From Strongylocentrotus purpuratus (lineage: Eukaryota; Echinodermata; Echinoidea; Camarodonta; Strongylocentrotidae): a DNA stretch of 64,000 bases. Positions 13,310 to 23,600 of this stretch are shown here, in pieces. The stretch's first letter is position 1. Each line of letters begins with the position of its first letter. The stretch lies in the NCBI RefSeq assembly GCF_000002235.5, contig NW_022145615.1:12627891-12691890 (forward strand), written 5' to 3'. The notes beneath the pieces are model-generated. The model was not told where the DNA came from and ran no database searches. It saw nothing but the letters and a program-made list of their open reading frames with translations. The position numbers and the translations under genes were made by a program.

Positions 13310-13825
13310 GGGAGCAAGGGAGAGAGAGGAAGGGAAGATGGAAGGAGGGAAAGAGGGAGAGGAAGAGGAAGAGAAAGAGAAAGAGAAAGAGAGGGGCAAG
13401 GAGGGAAAGAGGGAGAGAGAGATATAGAGTGGCAAGGAAAGAGAGAGAGAGACGGAAGGAGAGAGAGAGAGAGAGAGAGGGAGAAGAGGAAAGCGATGGA
13501 AGTCAGATGGGGAAGGGGAAAGAGAGAATAAACAAGAGAAAGAGAAAGAGAAAGAAAAAGAGAATGGCGATACGGAGAAAGAAAGAGAGGATTGTAGAGA
13601 AAGCTATATAGAAGGGGTAGGAAGAGAGAAAGACAGAGAGAGAGAGAGAGAAAGAAAGACAAAAAAGAGAAATAGACAGAAAAAGAGAATGGCGATCAAG
13701 GGAGAAAGAAAGAGAGGATGGTAGAGAAAGTTATATAGAAGGGGTAGGAAGAGAGAAAGACAGAGAGAGAGAGAGAGAGCAATAAAGAAAGAAAGGGAGA
13801 GAGAAATGGAGAGAGGGGTATAAGA
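13310..13825. repeat. GA-rich tract containing a 124-bp tandem duplication
   Basis: About 500 bp of purine-rich microsatellite. Within it, the segment beginning AGAATGGCGAT at 13561 recurs at 13685. The two copies run in parallel for roughly 100 bp with few differences, including a shared non-microsatellite core with CTATATAGAAGGGGTAGG (GTTATATAG... in copy 2). Confidence 0.9.
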
Positions 13826-14825
13826 TCCCGATGGATATGGGCTGACAGGCTGTGGGTTTAATCGCATCTTCGAACTCGCTTTAATTATCGCATCTATCCT
13901 CACTTCTATCCCCGCTGAGGATACAATGATTGGAGTATGAGAGATTGCGAGAAAGGGAAGAAAGTAAGGAGTAAAAACGGATATTCCTTCCCCGTCAAGC
14001 TAGCGAGATATAGTGTGATCCAGCCGACCGACGACCGGTGCGAGACGGGCGCAATGTCCGTGTAAAAGCTCGCTAATTGCACCGCTTGCTTGCTATTAAT
14101 ACAGGTAACGTTATATCCGTTGGGAATTCACAAACCCTCCTGGCCAATCCGACTCTTGACGTTAAACGCACACCGATAAATGATTCCTGATTTCTCAAGT
14201 CTCGTGTTCGTCTGTCTCTGTCTGTCTCTCGCTGCCTCTTCTTTTCTATCTTTAAAAAAAAAAAAAAAATCTTTTTAAGGCATTTTTGTTCTTCGATTTT
14301 CACAATTTTGGAAACAATATCGTACATTTCTGAAGGTTTATAGGAGACTAAAGACTCAAAATAATTACCGATATTTTACAAAATGTATCATCCCTTTTTA
14401 TCTTTTCTCACAATATGCTTTAGTACTTTGTACGCTTAAGTAAGCCTTCATTATTTTTAAATTAAAACTACAATATTACCTAGCAAATAAACAAAGTTTT
14501 TTATTGACGAAACACAAAGAAATTTTCAAGAAATGTTAATAATAATAATACTTTGTCTTTTTTGTATTATATTAAAATGTAAATTGATGTAAATATATAT
14601 GAAATGTGAAATATGTGAAATAAAACACCTCGGTAAGAGGACAAGAAAAAAAAAGTAAGCCTACATAATTGTTTTGTTTACATTATATCAAAACAAATAT
14701 TTAAAAAAAAAATCAAATCAAATTTCGCATTATAATTTATAACACTCTTCCTCTCTTTTTCCAATATGGATCCATGAATCCACTGTTTAAATGTTGTTTA
14801 TTGTCATTTTTAATCGAATGATTAG
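13826..14825. other. Intergenic DNA, nothing recognised
   Basis: A CpG-rich segment lies at about 13990-14100 and a 14-base A run at about 14253-14267. No gene was seen. Confidence 0.55.
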
Positions 14826-14912
14826 ATAATAATAATAATAATACAGACATTATTTTATAATGCGCAACATATCCCCAGAGGGTGCTCAAAGCGCTTACAA
14901 TGAGCTACATAA
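14826..14912 (-). repeat. LINE/SINE 3' tail fragment with ATT run
   Basis: On the minus strand it reads AAGCGCTTTGAGCACCCTC, then a TGCGCATTATAAAATAATG block and a run of ATT. This is the same general class of L2-like tail as at 97-162. No body is visible, so it is a truncated insertion. Confidence 0.55.
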
Positions 14913-15410
14913 TATACTTAGATACAATTTTGCTTACATTGCATTATACATGGTTAAAATAAGATGATATTAGTTAAAGTTGGCCATTAACTCACATGCA
15001 CAATAATAATCATATTGAGAAATCAAATTCCATGTTCACTAGTCATTCTCAGTGCAATAGCTTACTGAGCAATAATATTTGAAGAACGTGTCTTTTATCA
15101 AAGTGTCAGATTACTATTTTGTTATCTATATACTTTTAAAGAATATGCTTCACGATTACAAATCAATCGCAAAATCGTTTTTGTTCCAAACCATCTTTTG
15201 TAATAATTTGGCTAAGTGGGGACTTTAAATGTAGAATTTAAGAATTCACTTTCTTTTCTCCCTTATTTCCGTTATTTGTCTCTTATTCGTATTTCGTAGC
15301 CTTTACCCTTTTTTTGTTTTTACTCTTCTTTCTTTCTTTTTTAAAATGTATTTCTTGATTTCCATCTTTAATGTCTTTTACAAATTCTGAAACTGTTCCA
15401 CTTTAATTTA
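14913..15410. other. AT-rich intergenic DNA, nothing recognised
   Basis: No gene or repeat boundary was seen. Confidence 0.55.
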
Positions 15411-15411
15411 C

Positions 15412-15444
15412 TCTACTCTCTCTCTCTCTCTTCCTTTTTTCCCT

Positions 15445-15478
<34 letters not shown>

Positions 15479-15605
15479 TCTTTTTGTGTCTTTTCTCTCC
15501 ACTTCCCCTTCTCCCTCTCCTTTTTTCTCTTCTCTGTCTCTCTGTCTCTCTCGCTACACCCCTCTCTCTCTCTCTCTCTCTCTCGCTCTCTCTACCTTTC
15601 TTTCT
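15412..15605. repeat. (CT)n microsatellite
   Basis: Interrupted CT dinucleotide tract of about 190 bp. Open frames through it on either strand are microsatellite shadows. Confidence 0.95.
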
Positions 15606-17245
15606 GACTTCCCCGACTGCAATCTTGTGCATTTGCTTCCGCTAGCTCTCATACTGTTGCATTTTGTTTATTCTATAATATTTACTGACTGATCAAGACA
15701 GTGAGCTCTTTTTCTATCCTCTCTCAGCGGCGCTCCCGCTCTCTCTCTCTCTTTCTCTTCTAATCCATATGCCTGTCTCTGTCCCTCTTTAAGTTTTGCC
15801 CACTTTTCATCTCTTTTTCGCTCTGGACACGTGATCCTACCAGTACATCATCATCCCACCATCAGCGTCATCCCACCATCAGCATCACCATCCCTCCCTG
15901 GCTCCTCCTAGGGTGTAATAACAACATCCCTCATCTCCCTGGTGGTTTGGGCTGGCTCTTCCTCACATCAAACGCCACCAGTAGATTAATAGACAGAAAA
16001 AACTAAAACAAAGATAAAGAGAAAGAGAGAGAGAGAGGGAGGGAGGGAGTGAAAGAAGAAGAAGAAGGGAAAAACAGACCACGAAAAACAAAATGCGAAG
16101 AATCACTCTATTTGAGCCAATTACCCAAACATTTTAGTCAACTTTCGACGATTCGTTGTCGTCACCTATGGGAGTAGTCATTAGCGTGTCGGGTTACTCT
16201 GACTTGCGTAGCTGATACTGTGGGTAGTGTGTTGTGTAGATGGACGGAGGAGAGATGAGAAAGCCGCTGCGGCAGCCCGCTGGAGATCGCGAGACAGCCA
16301 AATCAGTAAAACTATATCCCAAGTAATAAACAATCGATCTAGCCCGTTAGGTGATTAATAATAGACAGAAATGAGAGTCGTTAAGTCATTGCAGTCTTCT
16401 GCTGATTCAGTCACCAAGTCAAGACGGTCAAAATGGGCCGGGAACGCACCCGCTTAAAACTCGATAATTCGCTGTAATGGGCGGAATGGACGACCATATA
16501 CTGCCGCGATGACAGACGGCTAAACGGTCCCTCTATAAATTCATTTCACGTATGAAGTCTTTCTCTGAATCTCCCGCAACTTTTGTCACGATTAATCTCG
16601 CATACTGTGCTTTTATCATACTGATTAGTAAAACATAAGAACGATAAGTTCATTTTGTTATAGATCGTTACTTTGATTTATACAAAAAATATCTCATAAA
16701 TGTTTACCCTAAAGTTCTAAGTTCTGTATTATACTGATAATATATGATAATGATGATAGCTTGGCTACTGGCAGCGATGATGATAATGATGGTGATCATG
16801 ATAATCATGATGAAGATGATGATGAACATTTCATATTAGATGGTGTAGAGCGGTAGAAGACTATAAATGACAGAGATAATAATATTGTGATTATATTAAA
16901 GATGAAATCAATATTTCTTCCTTTAAAACAGATTCTAACATAATAGATTAATATTTTAATCGAGAAAATGGAATCTAGATATAATTCTATGCTCATCAGG
17001 TGCAAAAATTGGAAATTGGCTAGTTGTGTTTTTGAATGTTTTGAAATAAAAAGGAATAAATTCAAACCCCTAATGTTTTACTTAGTTTGTATAATATCAT
17101 AATGAAATAATTAAAACCCAAACCTTACTTATGAAGGATTTTGTTTTAATGTTAACATTTCGTGTGCATTTTTTTTAAATGATAATAACGTTGTATATAA
17201 CTTCATCTTGATGATTGGGAACAAATCCCAACATAAGAAGAGACA
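15606..17245. other. Intergenic DNA with a less AT-rich unique segment
   Basis: A short GA block lies at about 16018-16050. The segment 16140-16550 is unique, CpG-containing and non-coding, and stands out from its AT-rich flanks, so it may be regulatory. A GATGAT-type microsatellite lies at 16738-16830. Confidence 0.45.
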
Positions 17246-17247
17246 GT

Positions 17248-17340
17248 AACACGATAGTTGAGTGGTATAGGGCGTTAGTTATGTTATGGAACCGGGAGGA
17301 TCTGGGTTCGAAACCGTAGTTAGTGCATTAATCATGTTAA
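17248..17340 (+). mobile_element. tRNA-derived SINE head
   Basis: An A-box-like TAGTTGAGTGGTATAGG at about 17257 and a B-box-like GGTTCGAAACC at about 17306 are spaced as in a tRNA-type Pol III promoter, but the sequence does not fold as a complete tRNA. It is the 5' part of a tRNA-derived SINE. The 3' boundary is unclear because it runs into the duplicated segment that follows. Confidence 0.55.
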
Positions 17341-17354
17341 TGCCTTTCTAAATG

Positions 17355-17478
17355 CCACTAAATGATAATCATGCACATTATAGATGCACATTATAGATGC
17401 GCACTCTCCTGCCTGTGACCATCGTAATAATTATGTTAAAGTGATTGCTCCGATTGATTTAAAAAAAAAAAAAAAATT

Positions 17479-17511
<33 letters not shown>

Positions 17512-17805
17512 AGAAAATTAATTATTAAAGCACTTCTCTCCTTTACAAATATTATCAATATGAGAAAATTAAAACGTTTGATTTTCAGCTTCTAAAACAA
17601 CCACTAAATGATATTATTTATATTATTGATGCTCCTGCCTTTGATCATCGTAGTAGTTCTGTTGATGTTATTGCTCTGATTGATTACAAAAAAAAAAGAA
17701 AAAAAAAGAAAAGAAAATCAATTATAAAAGCTCTCCTATCGTTACAAATATTATGAATATGAGAAAATTAACTCATTCGATTTCCAGCTTCTTTAAAATC
17801 ATGAG
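17355..17805. repeat. Imperfect tandem duplication, period about 230-250 bp
   Basis: The segment with CCACTAAATGAT (17355) and CTCCTGCCTGTGACCATCG (17406) recurs at about 17602 and 17633, including the AGAAAATTAA block and the TTTTCAGCTTCT/TTTCCAGCTTCT block. Each copy contains a poly(A) stretch, and copy 1 also has a long poly(T). Copies differ at many positions, so the duplication is not recent. Confidence 0.75.
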
Positions 17806-17984
17806 GTAACATTACGGTCCCTTAAAATGGCGGCTTGGGTGGGGGCGGCAATGGGGTGGCAATTTGGTTAAATGGAAAGATCGAAAGAGGGAACTACAAC
17901 AAATTTATCTTGTGACGAAATATTCCTTGGAATTCTACCTCTTCAACTCCTCTAAGCTTGCACGTGTAAAGATGGACGCGGGAG

Positions 17985-18060
17985 GGGAGGGGCAGGGGGG
18001 GGGGGGGGGTGAAGAGAGCCAAAATTTAAACCCGTATATTTAAAAATCCTGGATCCGCCA
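17985..18060. mobile_element. G-rich transposon end (MITE-like)
   Basis: A G tract of at least 14 bases at about 17996-18010 is followed by a terminus that reads inward on the minus strand as CAATGGCGGATCCAGGATTT. The GGATCCAGGATTTT-type end recurs in this window near 52372 and, more weakly, near 45470. The matching left end was not found, so this is an incomplete element. Confidence 0.4.
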
Positions 18061-18600
18061 TTGTCCAAGTACAAGGAACCCGTACTACCTACCAATTTGA
18101 TGTCCTCGCAACCCTAATGGAACGCGATGACACGGCAGGACTCATCAACGATGGTGTTTAAAGACGATCGACTCAGCGATCATACCGCTTTGTTTACATG
18201 ATACACAGCTACTCAAGACAGTGAAGATGGCTTTTTAAATGAAATATTGACAGGAGTTACCACTTGTCATGTTATGTTTCATATTATTTTAATGAATGAC
18301 ATGGAATAATGGAATGGTTGAGAGAGTGATGCAGGTGTCATGTCGAGAGGTTTCATGTACTTTTTGGGGTGAAAATCAGCTAGTGAAAAGTTATCAATAT
18401 AAAATATTGTTCATCCTTCCCCTCTTTTAAAATTATTATTTAAAATCTTCATTTTCGCATGTTTTTTTATCATCCGATTTGATATTGTCTTGATAGCGGA
18501 CTATTTTGTATTCCCACTTTTTCAAAGAAACTTTTTAAACAAGTCGCTCTCTCCGTCTGATTGTCATTCTTTTCTTCCTTGGTCCCTATTCACAATTTCT
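18061..18600. other. Intergenic DNA, nothing recognised
   Basis: No gene or bounded repeat was seen. Confidence 0.55.
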
Positions 18601-18602
18601 TT

Positions 18603-18739
18603 CTGTGTTTGTGTCTGTCCGTCTGTCTGTCTATCTCTCTCTGTCTTTCTGCCTCTTTCTCTTTCCCTCTTCATCTGTCTTTTCTCCATTTGCTCTCTCT
18701 TTCTCTCTCCCCCCTCTCTCTTTATCTCACTCTTTTTTC

Positions 18740-18774
<35 letters not shown>

Positions 18775-18777
18775 GAG
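18603..18777. repeat. CT-rich microsatellite
   Basis: Interrupted pyrimidine tract with GTCT and CTCT units, ending in a pure CT run. Confidence 0.95.
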
Positions 18778-19390
18778 AACAGAATTGTTTGATTATAATA
18801 ATCTGTGTCCTGCATTAATATGCACTCTGAAAGACTGTGATATGGATTCTTCCTTAATCAATTGGAAACGGTTTTCAACCCACCTATTTTTCTTTTAAAT
18901 CTCATCATAATTCCCATTACTTGCGACAGCGTAGTCCTGTTTTCTAATATCTTATCAACGCAATAATTGCAATTTGTCAATTTAAATTCATCCCATGCCC
19001 TAAAGATTCAATGAGCGTGCCCTATAAAACTGAACTTTAATGCCTTTTTTTCTTTCATGTTTCTTGCTTAATACAAGTCCTTTACATAGTTTGAATAGCA
19101 TAATAATGATTTGAATAATATTGATAATGTGTGTGTAGCTGATCTTTGCAATGGGCCTACTATTCGTTCTACGCCATAGTAAGATACAAGAAATATAACA
19201 CGACCAGTGGTGTATTCTCTACATAGAAGGGTCTGGGAATCAAGAACCGATTAAATACTCTACAAATGAAACAAGCATGCAACACAATATCATGAATAAC
19301 GAAAACGGCGGCGCTCAAGTATTTTCTTAAGAAAGAATAATCGGGTTCATGAAGTCATATGCTTACACAATAACAATAATCACCCAATAT
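18778..19390. other. AT-rich DNA downstream of the P16-like gene
   Basis: No gene or element was seen. Confidence 0.5.
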
Positions 19391-19393
19391 GTA

Positions 19394-19399
19394 TTTATT
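19394..19399 (-). terminator. Candidate polyadenylation signal of the P16-like gene
   Basis: The first canonical AATAAA on the minus strand after the stop codon lies here, which would give a 3' untranslated region of about 600 nt. An ATTAAA variant lies nearer, at about 19797. Neither can be confirmed from sequence alone. Confidence 0.35.
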
Positions 19400-19989
19400 C
19401 AACTCATATATCATACGACGGATTATATTTCAAAAATATACAAAGAGGTCATACCAAACGACCGATGAATACACTATAGCTTGTCGTATATGAATAAAAC
19501 GTAAAAGCGGTTCGTAGAAAAAGTAGATTTGGTCCATAGTTGGAAGTTGAATGGAAGCCATATGTTAATGAAGTTATTGCAATCAATTGTTTTACTGTCT
19601 TCTGACTGATGAAGACAAAGCAAGCAATAAAGTACAACGACCTTCCGCTCCCCGTCTTTATCTCGGATCATTTAGAACATGACAGTCCTGAAAGATGAGA
19701 GGGCGCTATACTACTTTGAGACAGTTGAAGAACAGGTGACGAGCCGACCAGCAGGCAGGTTGATAAACGATGGCGTCCTAATTAGGCTGAAAGCATTTAA
19801 TGTTCATTAACTATCTTTTCCTTTTCTTCTGAAACCGCGTGCTAAAAATGAGTAATCGTGAAGATAGGCTTGCGCATGAGCAGGCTTACATATAAATGGC
19901 AATGACGTAACAATGTTCAGGCTATCTATGATGAATGTTCGTACAAAAATCAGAGTCAAGATTGTCCTGTGTGTGTGGGTGACACATGG

Positions 19990-20621
19990 CTAGTTTAAAC
20001 TCTGCATTTGGTTGGTTCGCCTCTGTTTTCGGATGATGACGACGGCAATGGTAGCTGCGCCGACGACCAGGCCAATGGTTGCAATCGCGATTCCGACACC
20101 ACGTCCCTTGGATGAGCGTTGAGCGTTGAGCATACCTGGGTCATTATCGAACATGTCGTTTTGGTCGAAACCGGGGTTGCCGACGAAACCGCCCATACCG
20201 CCCATGCCTCCGTAGCCTCCGTAGTTTGCACCAGGGTTACCGTAACCGGCGCCCATACCGCCACCCATACCGCCGCCCATACCGCCGCCCATGCCGCCGA
20301 AGTTACCGAAGCCCATGCTACCGCCACCCATGGATCCGTATGCCTCGCCGCTGTCGTCGCTACCGGACGATCCACCTGCGGCTTGTTGACCGGCTGCCTG
20401 GCCAGCCGCGGCGGCAGCCATGGCGAAGATATCGAAGTCAGCTGCATCCGGGGAGTCGACCATGTCTGGTGAGTCTGGGGTATCACCAAACTCATTGACA
20501 TCACCGCCGAACTGGTTGCCCATGGCGTCGGGTGTGTCGAATTGGTCGTTCTGGCCGTCTCCGTAGGTACCGAAGTTGCCGAAGTTCTCGAAGGGGGCAG
20601 CCTGGAAAGAGGCTAGGCAAG
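19990..20621 (-). CDS. P16: P16-like coding exon 2 (mature protein)
   Basis: The acceptor TTATTTTACAG precedes the exon. The open frame starts upstream of the internal Met at 20523, adding CLASFQAAPFENFGNFG and further residues, and runs to TAG at 19990-19992. G+C content and third-position C preference are far above the flanking DNA, as expected for the only well-supported coding exon in the region. The Gly-Met segment (about 20195-20350) consists of repeated GGCGGYATGGG-like units that could change length by slippage. Confidence 0.85.
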
Positions 20622-23600
20622 CTGTAAAATAAGGAAAGAAAGAGTGAAAATAAATTGTCAGTTACGAAAAGCGAATAATATGAAGAAACAGTCTTTAAAT
20701 AGTTTGAAATCTTAATTATAGAAAACACTATGAACAAAAAAAACATCATAGAGAGCATCAAATACACACAGTGAAGAAGAGATGGAGAAGAAAATCACAA
20801 TAGTAAAAATACAGCATATTATAACAAAGGCAAAAACTAAATTTAGGCCTGTTCAGTCTACAAAACACACAGAAAACAGACCATAACATAAAAATAAAAA
20901 AAAACAAAAAAAAAAACAAATAAATAGACAAACCAGCACGCAAATAAACGCATACAGAACACACACAAATTCAGCAATGCTAATAAAGACAAGGAAATTC
21001 CTTGTAAAATTACAACAAAACAGTACATGATTATTCGAATGGTCTTCCTCTTCGATTTCAATAGAGATTCAGTAAATTGCCGCTAGATGGCGCATGACTG
21101 TAAATGCGAAATAAAAAATTGACTAGCTAATCTCAACGAATTTCCTAAACATCCTCAAGGCAGTAAATGATATTACTTTGCAGTCTTTTCTTATCGGTGT
21201 CTGAGTCTTGCAGCCAATATTATTTTATGGTCAAGTCATGTCATCTCCAGGAAATGAAATATTTGTTTGTTTGTTGTTGCCACTATCAACCATACCAGCT
21301 GGATTTTGTTCTATTGGCTCGTTAGAACTCTTGTGAGTAATGTGCCGCGGGATTCCATATCCTCAAACTGCTGGCGAACAGAGCAACAAGACCAAGCTCT
21401 GTCCAGTAGTGCCGTGTTTGTGCCATCGAATTCGATCGACCAAATCAATTGATTCATAATATATATATATGCAATATTTTTTCCCGTACCATGAGAGTAA
21501 TTTTAATAGTTTCATACTATTAATTAAATATAATGTTAACTGTTATTGTATAATTGTTTTAAATGGGGGCACGCTACAAGAGTCCTATCTCACACCCTGG
21601 GGCAACCTGTCTGACATGGCCGGTTGTAGCAACTACTCCGAAGATCAAGATTACATTAATCTTGATCTAAGGTGACACAAACGAACGAGCTGGATTTTAA
21701 ATATCCTTTTCAATTGAGTTGGATATACTTGAACATGAATGAACAACATTCATTGAATCGACATTAAGTGCGCACTTAAAGTCTTAACTTAACTAACTAA
21801 AAATTTAATTTTGGTAATGCTTATCTTTATTGTGTTTACATGACATATTTTACAAAGAAGATCACTGAATTTAGGAAGGGTTAGAATAAAACACCATGAT
21901 AGCTGTTTACTTACTTGCAAGATGAACATTATTCTAGCGAAATCCAAAATGTTCGACTTTAATTCAAGTGCTATTTAATTTCGAGTAGATGATTCATTAT
22001 ATTCATCATATTGAGTCATGTAAATCCGTCAGAGCCAAAATTAAACTAGCTCTTTTATAAAAATGACGAATTACATATTTTTTTCAGGGTTATATGCCTT
22101 CGTCATATTTTGCAAGTGACACTATCACATTTTCTGTCAGGATTCAGCCTTCAAAATCGAATGCATCCCCCTAAAGAAGGTGGTGACACGCATACGAAAG
22201 CCTTCTTTAAGTTTACTGAAGTTTAAACAAGCTTAGGAGAGTTTCCTTTCAGAAGCAGTTAGGTCACGTTTACTCATGGACCTACTACTGTGAATCAACG
22301 ATTGGCGATTATCCTAACTGTGTATTATTAATTTTATAGTGCTTCATTGTCAACCGTTGTGCAAATGACATTAGTGAGGGCCTAATGTAAATAAAAATGT
22401 CATAAATGGAACTCATAAAATGAAAAATTATCGAAATTAAAGTTATAGACACACTTGATTGATTAGACAGGAAAATCTCATGAATGACTCATTTTGCAAA
22501 TATTAGTGATTAAAACAGAACAGATAAAAGGAGCGTTTCTATTCCATAAAATGAGATTTGTCTTTCCTTCTTACATACCCATATGTCTTCTTTATACGAA
22601 TGCATCTTCAACAAAATATACACAAGTATATTTTAAAAAAGACAAACAATTTGTAATCTTTATGTGGCTATAAACAAAATTATTGTCATTGAAGAATCCT
22701 TCACAAAGTTTATCCTAAGCTGAGTAGACGTATCTTAAAATTAAAACAAAAACATCGGCAAAAAAGATGTCTTTAAAGCCTCTTATTTTTTCTTGACTAT
22801 TTTCTTTTATAGAAAGTCACATGGTTTCATGATTTCATTCTTATATCTTTGAAAAAATGAAAAAAAGTAAGAGAATTTATATTCATGCTACTCAATTAAA
22901 AAGGGCGATGTTACTCAATTGACTAAGTGGACTGAAAGAAAATGAAATAGCACTCTAATTGACCTAATGTCACAGACTTACAGTAGACAAGTTAAATCAT
23001 ATTTCATATTCCAAGTCGCAGAAAAAACTGGTGACTCGTTGAATCACGCTTTGCCCGTTTAAGAGCTGTATCACCCTTGGTTTTTCCGGCCAGAATTCCC
23101 CTGGCTAATCCTTCTATACCAACCGCGAGACTGGAGAATGAATTAAGTTTCCTTCTTGATTAAGACTGTGAATTAAGTCTGTGACAAATCGGTCATCCAA
23201 AACCAGAATTCCTTAAGATATTTCCATCAACAGCGCTCCACGGGTTCAAGAAATATGTTATCGCCTACCCACAGAATTGAAATTAGATTAACATGCTCAT
23301 TATACGTCTACAACATGAATGTTAATGAATTGATTTTCGTTTGGGCTCAGGAGCTTTGAACCTATCCTCTCTCGAGTTGTCATTAAGATGCCTTAATCCA
23401 AGTCTTCAGGATTAACTAATCACCACGCCCGACTTTTAAGATTAGTTGATATTAAGACCGATTTTATTCGAATTGACTGTCTGCTCCCCCTAATGCTCCC
23501 GATCTACACTAATTCATTTTCTTGGTTTCAGATGATTAGTTAACAGTAATTTGTAATTTATCAATCTCAATATTTCAAGCGTGGGTCATACAAGAAGACA

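Noticed and set aside
13273-13903. Several 100-codon frames rich in Arg/Glu/Lys or Ser/Leu
   Set aside because: They derive from the GA-rich tract on both strands.
20119-20498. Open plus-strand frames and a second minus-strand frame across P16-like exon 2
   Set aside because: They are shadows of the repetitive, G/C-rich coding exon and have no splice sites, start context or family resemblance.
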